DNA from: Rhopalosiphum padi
Lineage: Eukaryota > Arthropoda > Insecta > Hemiptera > Aphididae
Direction: 5' to 3'
DNA: 64,000 bases
Assembly: GCF_020882245.1 (NCBI RefSeq)
Contig: NC_083597.1
Coordinates: 2,576,581-2,640,580 of the forward strand
The translations under genes were made by a program, and so were the position numbers. Positions 1-9,620 of the stretch are shown here, piece after piece (the stretch's first letter is position 1; each line of letters begins with the position of its first letter). The notes under the pieces were generated by a model. That model did not search any database and was not told the DNA's origin. It saw nothing but the letters and a program-made list of their open reading frames with translations.

Positions 1-300
1 TCGAGCTCGGGCCGTGTACGAAATAATAAGAAAATAATAATATACGATCGTGTGTGCACGTGAGAATAACGCGGAATATAATGATATACGGCTGACGACT
101 CTGCAGTAGTAGGTACCCACATTATAATATGCATACACCGCGCGTGTGCACACGTTGTATATACGTCTATGTGCACCAGTGCAGTGGAGCAGTGACCGCC
201 GTTGACCGGTTCCACTCTACTTAGCGCGATGCCGTGATAGACTTTACCGCATTCGGAGACTCGGCAAAACAAACGTAGTGAACGACTGCAGGAAATTTAA
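1..300. other. CpG-rich patch, possible regulatory DNA
   Basis: This patch is clearly richer in GC and CpG than the following 3 kb. It holds an E-box CACGTG at 57-62 and a perfect 12-bp palindrome CGTGTGCACACG at 143-154. No supported open frame, TATA box or splice pattern is visible. It may be promoter or enhancer DNA of a gene to the left of the window; that is inference from composition only. Confidence 0.3.
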
Positions 301-3200
301 TAATTGTAATAATAATTTATTGGCAATCCAGATGATCACATTAACAAATACAATATTATAATGGCCCACCGCTGAGCATATCATCTCATCGGTAAAGTTT
401 ATATTTTGTAGTTTGACAATAAAATAAACATTTATATATTATTTTGTTTCTTAATATGTTATTCCAAGATACAGTAAAAACCATTAAGTTTTTAAAAATA
501 AATATAATTTATAAAAATACAAATAACAATAATAATTATGCAATGATGTAAATGCTATAAGTTGTTTGGGTTATTAATTAAATATAGATTTTTTGAATTT
601 TAATAAAAGAATTACTGCAGTAAATGATTTGAATTGGAACTTTATTCAATAAGTTTAAAACTACTTGTGAAAAACATAGGTCTGATTTTAATTTATTACG
701 AAAAATTTGGTTAGCTGAGTATCGTTCTATACTTGACAGTAAGTGTCGAGTGTATCTGTGTAATAGATATTATATTAAAATGAATTCAATGATACATCAT
801 TGTATACAAAAAAGCGATTCAGAGCTAAGACGCGTACCAGACTATATCAGTTAACACTAAGTAAATTTTATGTTTTTTATATTGCATTATTGTAATTTAT
901 ATTACTATTAGAATAACGGTATAGGTTGATTAAAATTTTTTCTGAAAACATTGCATTTATAATTTATAATATATTAATATTTAATTATTATAATAATACC
1001 TATCTTATATTTATATCATATTATATAATGACTGTGCATTTTTAAGTCGATACCACCTTGTCGTAAAACAAATATACAATATGAATATATTCATAGTTTA
1101 AATAAGTAATATGTTAAAACTAATCAAGATATTTTTAAATTGTCATTGCGAGTAGTAAAAATCATAATATACACAAAAGTTTTAAATTTCTGCGAATAAT
1201 ATTTTTGAGTTATAACAAAGTAATTAACATTGTTTAAATATATAATTTTATCTAATTTTAAAATTCAATTGTCTAAAAAAAATCTTACCTATGTGCCTAA
1301 TATGTCAAATAACTATGATAAAAACTTATGAGGAACCTTAAAACAAATTTTCAAGTTTTTTTTATCCTAATGAAACAATTTTTAGATATTTATAGAAGAA
1401 AAAATTAGAAAAATTTTAAATTTCTATAAATGTGGGGTAGTGTAGTGCAATGATCACACAGTTGGCCATGATATAAACATAAATCGGTATGAACCTCAGT
1501 ACGGAGCAAACAATACTACTTGGTATTATCTCGCCATCGTTCCAATTTCTTAAACTTGCCCCCGCCACTGAGACTTGAGAGTAACATACACACACGTAAA
1601 AATTCTGTTCTTAGAGAAGGGAGTAGTAGTGGGCTAGACACATTCTACTCCTCCCAAGTATTAAGACATTGACAAAGAATGATTAAGTCGTTCTAATGAA
1701 AAAAAAATATGTCCATAATATAAATAACTCAAAAAGTGTAAAAATATTTTTAAATTATAATATGTGCAAGTGAATATTTCTCAGCATTTAAAATTGTTTG
1801 TTTTTGAGTTGCAACCAAAAAACAAAACCTATTTTATAAAAAACTGATTTTGCTTAAAAATTCCCATTTTTCTTTAATTTTTCAATTATTTTCCAAAAAT
1901 GTTTTAAAAAATACTAATAATTTTTATAATTTATAATTTATCTTGGTTCTGTACTCTGCAATTAATTAAAGAAAAATCGATTTTTCTTCTTATTTTTGGA
2001 TTTCAAATTTATTTCAGTGTAGCGTGACCAAAAGTTCTTATTATATCTACACGCATCATAAAAATATTATATTTACCTATATTATGATACGTGAACTTTA
2101 TTATTATCATTTTCGGACTTTCGGTAGTTCCCGTTACTACAACTTCGAACTCCATATATTTCATACTAGCGGTAGGTATATTAAATCAATGGACAATTTT
2201 TACTCAATTACCCATCATGTGATCGGACCACGTCCAGGTTATAAGTTCGCGGAATTCGGTCAGTTCCTCCGGCTAAAGTAACCCCGTAATGGAAATTCTT
2301 TGGACATAAATCCAAATATTCGAAAAGGGTACGTGGTCTTTGAAATATTATTAAATAGCAACGTACGGTATAATATTACATAGGTACCTATGCATGCAGA
2401 TGACCACGAGGTCCATTGTGCAATGCATATAAAGGCTTCTATGGTCAATACATATATGTGTATAGTTTGAAAGTCAAAATTTAAAACGCAGATATTGCAG
2501 ACATAAAATATAGTTTAGTACCTCTATTTGAACAAACAAAATTAGATCACAACTTGCTATTGACAACAGAAATAAGACTAGGAATATTATAATACGTAGT
2601 TAAACACGAGAACATTTTAAATTCGATTTGTTCAACGTTCGTTGTCTTAAGCGCACAATAGTTATTCTATAAAATGAAGCTAAGACACAATTACACTAAC
2701 AATATCACAACCGCCGTTAATTAGAATTTCGTTTAAATCACATATTTAGTCAAGACCGTTGAGTGATGATCGAATAGTGGAGGGAATTAAAAAACCGTGT
2801 ATTTTTAAATGTATACCAATATCTACTGGCTATTACTAATATAGTATACGATATAACTCTAAAATACGAAAGACGCATCTGAAATTATTAAAAAAATAAT
2901 AACAGCGTATAGTGAAATTAACTTGAAAAAAGTATATGAATACGTTATTAAATATCATATTCATGACTATTAAAACAAATACCTACAACAGAATAATAAA
3001 ATTAAGCAATTTTGTATTATTTTAAATATATATAAAAAAAATTTAAATCTACCTAAGATAATAACTGATTTTTAATTGGCTGTTTAAAATATGAATTGAG
3101 TGAGGTTGTTAAGCTGCTTTTTATTTTTCAATATACTCCGATAGGTTAATAATTAAATCATATAAAATAAAGTCGTTAGAAGTGCACATCTATTTAATAC
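301..3200. other. AT-rich spacer without a supported gene
   Basis: About 2.9 kb of AT-rich sequence with many homopolymer A and T runs. The open frames at 2024-2281 (plus) and 2260-2448 (minus) start with non-ATG codons and show no family resemblance, so I do not call genes. One exact copy of the palindrome TAGGTACCTA lies at 2381-2390. Nothing else is recognised. Confidence 0.6.
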
Positions 3201-3762
3201 GCAATCAACTACTTGTCGTTTAAAGCAATTATGACGTCGACCGCGGTAATTTTTGTCATCCACCGATCATATTCGAACATGTAACCGAATTCGCATCGAT
3301 TTTTTGTGTACATTGCTAAGTTGCACTCAGAAATATTACAGAAACGAATATTATGCTGTCTTCGATATTATTATAATCAACTCTATGGAACGATGCAAGA
3401 TAAAATATTCTGTTCACGAGACTGCAGACCGAGACGAATCGGTTCGCGGCGTGTGATGGTGGACGGGACGCGTCCGGACGTCGAGAATAAAATCTACAAT
3501 ATTATAATAATATGCTTATTATCGTGTCGCCCGCACGCGCACCAAATTGCGTAAGAAAAAAAAATACATAAAAATTAAAAATTCTTCGCCCGCGTTTACA
3601 GTGGATGGTCAAGTGTGTTTCGCGGGTGCAGCGACCGCGTCCGAGTCCCGCCGGCCGCCGTATATAGTCGGCGCGTCTGAGATTTTAGATGAGATAATTG
3701 TTGTTATTTCGTTTTTAACAAGAATTTATTATTTCGGGTCCCGCGCATCATTAATATTATAA
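3200..3762. promoter_or_regulatory. CpG-rich patch with a GC-flanked TATATAG
   Basis: GC and CpG rise sharply here. A TATATAG motif at 3661-3667 sits inside a GC-rich inverted repeat (GCCG before, CGGC after), the setting expected of a TATA box rather than random AT sequence. No TCAGT-type initiator lies about 30 bp away on the plus strand, so direction is undecided. Several overlapping short frames are open here, as expected where stop codons are rare. A promoter or 5' exon is possible, but no gene model can be built. Confidence 0.25.
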
Positions 3763-5130
3763 CTACTATTATCAACACCGTCGTCATCGTAGCAAAATAG
3801 GTACCTATCGTATATTGTATTGTACGCGCGCTTTATTTCGTTTCGGACAATTCGCATGGTTCTATAGCCACGTGTGATTTGCGCAATTTTACGACGAGTT
3901 AACCCAACATGAAAGGTTTCATCTCGTATAGTCCTCGTTCCGGTCGGGGCATTTTCATGAAAACAATAAAAAAGCGCCGTGAAACACGACGAAATCCAAG
4001 GTACGATAAGTTGGCACTACAAAGTACCTACATATTTATAGATCGTTTGTTGAAATTTGGTGGAATTTGTTGAAAAAGTATAAAACAAAGTATAAAATAT
4101 TGAATTTTTTGGTGCCAAGTTTCTACATGACCAATAAATAACACTTCAGTTAAAATTAAAGCTTAAAATAATATTGTCTAATAATATGGATTCAGTGTTG
4201 TTGGGCTGAGTTGGAAATAACTTGTGGGTGTAAATATTAAAAGCTCTATAAAACAAACAACATTTTTATATATTTAAAAAAATTAATTAAATTATTTAAT
4301 TTGTTATTGTTTATTATATTACACGTGTAGTAATAAGCGATAACGGCAACATCGCAAACACTTTAACTCGATGAAAATGTCTGATATAGTTCCCTGGATA
4401 CTTAAATTTACTACCCTGATTTGTGGTCATCTTCAAACTATTATCTGTGCTCAACAACGCTGAACAAAAGCGTTGCTTAATACTATAGTAAGTTTATTAC
4501 GTGATGGCTTAATTTGTATTATTCGCCTCAATAGTATAATTGGATATACCTTATATTTATATATTAAAGTATACGTAATAATTATTATCGATTAGATGTA
4601 TTTTATAGTAAAATACTGTACATGTATAGTCATGTATACTGCGGTGTATATATTTACGAAGAGATCGAATTTAACTATTTTCTAAATAATTAACATTATA
4701 TCTTATTAAAATATAGTCATTACAATATCCTCTAAGGTTGTAATTTAACCACAGAAAAACCACAACAATGAAGCCCGTCTGCAGGTGATTTAAACAGCAG
4801 CAATATAATATAAATCCGTGCAATAACCATCAGTGCGTTGAATTATTATATACCTACATACTATGTATAATGTATATATACATTTGTGTGTGTGTCTTGA
4901 TGATTTTATAATCGCGTTAGATATCGTATTTTATAACAATAATAATATATATCATTATTATTATGATTGTACATAAGAAATATTATAACCGTGACTTGGC
5001 CAAGAGATGCATAAGAAAACCTGTCCTTCTCTAGGTCACTGACCGACTTTGCTCCTAAATCACTGAATAATGAATAATAATAAAAAGTAAACGTGATATC
5101 GCTTTTCTTTGAACGTAATATCGTTCTCGT
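3763..5130. other. AT-rich spacer
   Basis: No supported gene. A TAGGTACCTA palindrome lies at 3798-3807. A moderately GC-rich stretch at 3810-4010 fades into AT-rich sequence with short AT microsatellite-like tracts. Confidence 0.55.
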
Positions 5131-5589
5131 TTACTCATATATATTATTATTATATAAAAATAAAAAAATATTAATGTTGTAATTTTTTTTTATCGTATTA
5201 ATATTTAATATCAAACGGTAAAGGACAATGAGATGATTATAAAGTTTGTAATATAAACGATTTTTTTTATGTTTAAGTATTAGATAAAAATAGTAAGCCA
5301 CTTCAAAAAAAAAAATAGAATAAAAAAATGTAATGCATAAATGACCCTGAATAGCAAAAGAATTATTATAGAAGTTATAACTTATTATAATAATAGGTAA
5401 GTTTCTACTGATAAAATCGTTAGTGCCAGTTGCATGTCTAAAAATGCAGACAAGTCTATACACTGATAATTCCAATATTGAATTAAAAAAATATGAAAAA
5501 AGATCTAATGAACTGCGATTACGTCCATCATTCATCTTTGCAATAAAAAATAATAAATGTATGAATAATACGCAATACTGTAAAAACAT
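5131..5589 (-). CDS. Candidate orphan membrane-type protein, 152 aa
   Basis: ATG-initiated frame of 152 codons, the longest in the window apart from the cuticle gene and its antisense shadow. The N-terminus (about residues 1-17) is hydrophobic, and a second hydrophobic stretch covers about residues 82-105. The protein is rich in F, Y, I and N and resembles no family I know. At about 8% stops per codon, a frame this long is expected far less than once in 64 kb. However, homopolymer tracts break that model, and a 60-codon frame is also open on the opposite strand at 5423-5605. It could be an orphan gene, a decayed element or a compositional accident. Confidence 0.2.
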   Translation of the reverse strand: MFLQYCVLFIHLLFFIAKMNDGRNRSSLDLFSYFFNSILELSVYRLVCIFRHATGTNDFISRNLPIIIISYNFYNNSFAIQGHLCITFFYSIFFFEVAYYFYLILKHKKNRLYYKLYNHLIVLYRLILNINTIKKNYNINIFLFLYNNNIYE

Positions 5590-6505
5590 AATACATTATA
5601 TTTAAGTATTAACAAATATATATTATATTTATTATTGCAAGTAACAAAACTCACTTTGAAATTTATTTAATCAATGTATATTTAACTAGATATTAGAAAT
5701 TATTTAAAATTTTTAATTTCATTATCTATATCTCTAACAGCATTGAATACATGTTTCATGTAGGATAAGTATAATATAATAAACATAATGTCTCTCTATC
5801 TCAGTCATTTAATATTTTTGAAATATTATGATTTCGAAAAATAATCACTTTATGAGAACTACACAATAATATTGAAATTCCGGTATATCACATGAGAGTA
5901 TGAGACACCTGTTTGCGGTTACCATATATAGAAAATATTTGAAATGCAATGCACGAATTTCGTAAATCGTATTTTTATTTTTAGTAAACGATAAAAAAAA
6001 AATCCAGATAAGTGAGTTTTGAGCGACTCTCAATACGCCGCCCGCCACTGCAGACATCGACGTCATATAATAATATATTATATTGTATGTGTCTGGTCCT
6101 CTCGTGATGTTATGTATACCTAAGTAGTTGTATTTGACGGATAACTTGAATTACGTATATTATTATATTACACGCATTTAATATTATGTGCTTAATGTAA
6201 TATCGTAATGTTTATTATTATTATTATTATATATAAATTATTATGTGAAATTTAGGTGGTTTGTTTCAATTGCATCTACGTTTGCATACGTGTGTGCTAT
6301 GAACACTGCAGATGTCCATCGGATCAATGTGGGAACATAATACAGTAATGAATAACACGCGTTACGAATAAATGAGTCGTAACTGGATCGCGTTCCGAGA
6401 AAGTAGACTTGACCGGGAGTTGCCGGGCAAAGCACACACACCCGCAGCGTGCCGCCGGAGGAGGGGAGTGCCCCAAACGTGGTCCCCACCCTCGCGGCGC
6501 GGCCG
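5590..6505. other. Upstream region of the cuticle gene
   Basis: AT-rich sequence with a (TTA)n microsatellite at 6212-6230, becoming GC-rich from about 6360 towards the cuticle-gene promoter. A minus-strand ATG frame at 5845-6066 (73 codons) begins in a GC-rich segment and continues into AT-rich sequence. It could be the first exon of a divergent gene, but no donor site is convincing, so it is not called. Confidence 0.4.
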
Positions 6506-6510
6506 GACGG

Positions 6511-6546
6511 TACAAAACGGACGGGTCCGAGTCGTCAGCAGTCAGT
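6511..6546 (+). promoter_or_regulatory. Core promoter of the cuticle gene: TATA-like plus Inr
   Basis: TACAAAA at 6511-6517 acts as the TATA-like element. The arthropod initiator TCAGT lies at 6542-6546, with its A at 6544. The 33-bp distance from the start of the TATA-like motif to that A is the usual insect spacing. A start at 6544 gives a 112-nt leader with no upstream ATG before the CDS at 6656. Motifs and spacing are seen; the start site itself is inferred. Confidence 0.6.
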
Positions 6547-6655
6547 GTTGGACCGAGCCGGAGCTGGAACGAGCAGCACCCGACATACGCGGCAATACAA
6601 ATATATTTTATAAGATTTAATATTTATTGATATTTATAGCGTGTTCGCTATCACG

Positions 6656-7498
6656 ATGAGAGGTATCCTGTACACGGCGTGCGTATTCGGGCTTTGCGCC
6701 TACGCTCTGGCTAAGGACGATGAAGTGAAGAACGCTCCAGTTGAAGACGACAAGAAGTCGTCCGCGGACAAGACCCAGGACAAGAGGAGCCTGTTCGACA
6801 CCGGTTACGGATACGGTTCGAGTTATGGATACGACGCCCATGTCGGTGGCGACGATTACCACGGTCACGGACACGTGCTGTCCAAGACCATCATCAAGGA
6901 GGTGGCGCACCCTTACCCAGTACCAGTCGAAAAGCACGTGCCATACCCCGTGAAGGTGGCCGTGCCCGTCGACCGCCCATACCCCGTCCACGTGCCAAAA
7001 CCTTACCCAGTGCACGTTGAGAAACCAGTGCCGTACCCCGTCAAGGTAGCCGTGCCGCAGCCATACCCAGTTGTCAAGGAGATCCCGGTACCGGTTAAGG
7101 TTCCAGTCGATCGCCCGTACCCTGTGCACGTTCCCAAGCCATACCCAGTGTACGTCGAGAAGCACGTCCCATACCCAGTGGAAAAACACATCCCATACCC
7201 CGTCAAGGTGCCAGTCGACCGTCCATACCCGGTTCACGTACCCGTCGAGAAGCACGTCCCATACCCCGTCGAGAAGCCAGTGCCCTACCCCGTCAAGGTG
7301 CCCGTCGACCGCCCGTACCCGGTAACAGTCGAGAAACACATACCGTATCCAGTCGAGAAGCCCATCCCGTACCCAGTCGTCAAGCACATCCCGTACCCGG
7401 TCAAAGTTCCTGTCAAAGTCGAAGTCCCAGTACCGTACCCGGTCAAGAGCCACGAACACCACTACGAACATCACGACGACCACCACAGCAGCTATTAA
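6656..7498 (+). CDS. Secreted PYPV-repeat cuticle protein (CPLCP-like), 280 aa
   Basis: Complete single-exon gene for a low-complexity structural cuticle protein. ATG at 6656 is chosen because it has A at -3 and begins directly with a signal peptide (residues 1-19, ending ALA); an in-frame GTG at 6641 is not a plausible eukaryotic start. Residues 20-45 are charged and end in a dibasic KR (43-44) that could be a processing site. Residues 50-75 are Gly/Tyr/His-rich (YGYGSSYGYD). Residues 86-263 carry 18 PYPV motifs joined by VEKHV, VKVPV and VDR linkers. The tail (265-280) is His-rich and ends in SSY. Dense PV and PY pairs with no Rebers-Riddiford chitin-binding consensus match the CPLCP class; the repeat style also resembles Drosophila Vajk proteins. 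The expected site is the extracellular cuticle, where Tyr and His could take part in cross-linking. Third positions are mostly G or C, in sharp contrast to the AT-rich flanks. The exact orthologue is not assigned. Confidence 0.9.
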   Translation: MRGILYTACVFGLCAYALAKDDEVKNAPVEDDKKSSADKTQDKRSLFDTGYGYGSSYGYDAHVGGDDYHGHGHVLSKTIIKEVAHPYPVPVEKHVPYPVKVAVPVDRPYPVHVPKPYPVHVEKPVPYPVKVAVPQPYPVVKEIPVPVKVPVDRPYPVHVPKPYPVYVEKHVPYPVEKHIPYPVKVPVDRPYPVHVPVEKHVPYPVEKPVPYPVKVPVDRPYPVTVEKHIPYPVEKPIPYPVVKHIPYPVKVPVKVEVPVPYPVKSHEHHYEHHDDHHSSY

Positions 7499-7955
7499 CC
7501 GAACGGCCCCACAGCATTGATACGCATTTATCGCATCTAAACGGTTTTATGAAACCGAAAAATGGTTACCACTAATTTGTTAAGTACTTTTTTAATTTTA
7601 ATTTTTTTTTTTACTTTGTAAATATAATTTTTATACTATAAATATACTTCCTATGTCATTATCTTTAAACGAAATTAATTTTAATTATATAACGGAATTA
7701 AAAACATTTTCTCTCAACTTTGACTGTTACCGACTAAGATCTTTTTTTTTTACGACCTTAAATTAACCTTTATTTTTGTATATATTAAACTTTTACCCCC
7801 GACCCCCTGTCAACCTATACCATAATCAGCTATATTCTCCTTTTTATAGCGACGGAAAAAAAAAGCTCTACAAAGGAAACTGTCGAGGGACGACAATATT
7901 ATATGAAATGATGTATAATGCAGTATGAATAAAGTTTATTTTCTTTGACATTGTG
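7499..7955 (+). other. 3' UTR of the cuticle gene
   Basis: AT-rich sequence following the TAA stop at 7496-7498. The best poly(A) signal is AATAAA at 7928-7933, followed within about 20 nt by a GT-rich stretch (TTGTGTTTTGTTC) that would serve as the downstream element. The predicted 3' UTR is about 450 nt. The cleavage position is inferred. Confidence 0.55.
7928..7933 (+). terminator. Poly(A) signal AATAAA of the cuticle gene
   Basis: Canonical hexamer 430 nt after the stop codon, followed by a GT-rich element at about 7950-7963. No stronger candidate lies between the stop codon and this point. Confidence 0.55.
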
Positions 7956-8753
7956 TTTTGTTCTTTTTCTAGACAATATTTATAAACACGGTTTAAAGCG
8001 AAATAAAGAAATAAGGACCGACAGCGAGCAACGCGGTTTATTGCTCGGGTTTTAGCGATTTCGACTACAGGCGGTCAATAAATTATTACAATAATTATCG
8101 TGCGCATACTGTAGTCGTACGCATGATGTATAATACATAATAACAATATCATGCGCGGTACCGATATAATAAAATAAACGACACGACAATATTGTTTTGT
8201 AATCGCTGGTAAACTATTGGCGAACGTGCGCGCGCGCCGCACGTCACCGGTGGTAGTTGTTGTTATTAATGTCCTCCGATCGACGATTTAGGTAATAATA
8301 ATATTATTATTATTATTATTGTTTCTGTCGTTACAAAAATCCGTTCGAACGGACAATATAATATGTATACATATATGACTACGCGATGTTATACATATAT
8401 AATATAATATTATATATATATCACTATAATTTATCGCGAATCATAATAGGTATCGGTGGCAAACGATGATTTTCCCCCCAAAAACCCTATTACTACCTAT
8501 ACAGTGTGCGAATTTAAACGCCCTAAACCTTGCCCGCGCGGCAGTGTCGAAACACCGTAATCGTCGTCATTGCGTAACGCCCGCGCGGCGGAAAATCCGA
8601 TTATTGCGATATTATTATGATGATATTCACACATTTGCAAATAGGTACATATACGTATAATTGAAATCGTGTGAAGCACGCGCGTCCCACGTGTGCGGCC
8701 ACCCCTGCAAACGTGATATTCATGACATTATGTTATGCGCTACACGTTTCGAT
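7956..8753. other. Spacer with AT microsatellites, turning CpG-rich
   Basis: A (TTA)n/(ATT)n tract lies at 8293-8321, and CpG-rich segments occur around 8220-8270 and 8520-8600. Short frames are open on both strands at 8466-8679 without family resemblance. No gene called. Confidence 0.45.
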
Positions 8754-9032
8754 TTAAAACGAGATAATTTGTCGTCCGTTCTCCGGTCGTTTTTTTCTCG
8801 ACGCCAAAACTGCCCGATAATAATAATCATCACTGTTCGTACGTATAATGTATAGCATTATTATAGAAATCGGCGGCGCTGTATTTGATTTTCTTTTTTC
8901 GTATTTTGTCCGTCCCCACCGATGCGCGTCTTCTGTTCGCGTAAAACGTCCTATTATGATTCTGATCGATTTCTTATTTTTGTTTTCAACGATCGACATA
9001 CTTAACACTTCACGAACAGCGTTATAAATCAT
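8754..9032 (-). CDS. Candidate basic orphan protein, 92 aa
   Basis: ATG-initiated frame ending in TAA, convergent with the cuticle gene about 1.1 kb away. The product is basic and hydrophilic in the middle (many K, R, E; segment RFTRTEDAHRWGRTKYEKRK at about residues 29-48), with no signal peptide or membrane span. It lies in a CpG-rich patch where stop codons are fewer, so its length is not decisive. No homologue is recognised and no splice or poly(A) evidence supports it. Confidence 0.2.
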   Translation of the reverse strand: MIYNAVREVLSMSIVENKNKKSIRIIIGRFTRTEDAHRWGRTKYEKRKSNTAPPISIIMLYIIRTNSDDYYYRAVLASRKKRPENGRQIISF

Positions 9033-9620
9033 GTAAAAAACTATTCATCAACGGTGTCTACGTCAAACCATTAAAAAAAATTGTCAAAACTTGTCCGTGT
9101 ACAAATAATCGTATATACAAATAAATCGTTTCGCGTGTGGCGGGCTTTTCGCTCGTCCGCTAAATACAGACAAAACGCGTAACCAAAATTCTTAAATAAA
9201 TCGCTGTAAATATTATGATCGGTCGTGGACGATAAGTAGGTAATATTTATAATTTTTTATATATTATTATATCATTAGGCACCGTAACGATCGATACAGG
9301 AAGACAATATTTTTTTTATTGGACAGCATCGCGCGCACGGTTATGCGGTGTAGGCGACCGCGGCCTCGGGCGGGTTCGGGTTTTATTTTATTCTCGCCGA
9401 AGAGATTGCGTAGCGCGCACACGCGTGCTAACGTCATTTACATAACACAGTCTGGTATATTATAATATTATTATGTTATTGCTGGTATTATAACGCACAC
9501 CGGACCGGGACCAGGTCGCGTCGTGTTTTCGCGGTATTTCGTGTGTGTGTGTGTGTGTACTGCGTACTGCAATGTACGACGACGGTGCCGGTGCGGGTGT
9601 CTGAGACCGCATAACGATGA
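9033..9620. other. CpG-rich patch
   Basis: CpG-dense sequence, particularly 9320-9440 and 9490-9610, flanking a short AT stretch. It contains a (GT)9 microsatellite at 9541-9558. It resembles promoter or 5'-exon DNA, but no ATG frame with a splice donor or TATA/Inr pair was found. Confidence 0.35.
9541..9558. repeat. (GT)9 microsatellite
   Basis: Nine uninterrupted GT units in a CpG-rich context. Confidence 0.9.

Noticed and set aside
6641..6655. Start of the cuticle CDS at an in-frame GTG, five codons upstream
   Set aside because: GTG is not a normal eukaryotic start; the ATG at 6656 has A at -3 and opens directly with the signal peptide.
6617..7486. 289-codon open frame on the minus strand across the cuticle gene
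   Set aside because: It is an antisense shadow created by the PYPV/VEK repeat codons; its translation is a V/D/W/R-rich repeat with no signal peptide, and the plus strand has promoter, ATG, signal peptide and poly(A) signal.
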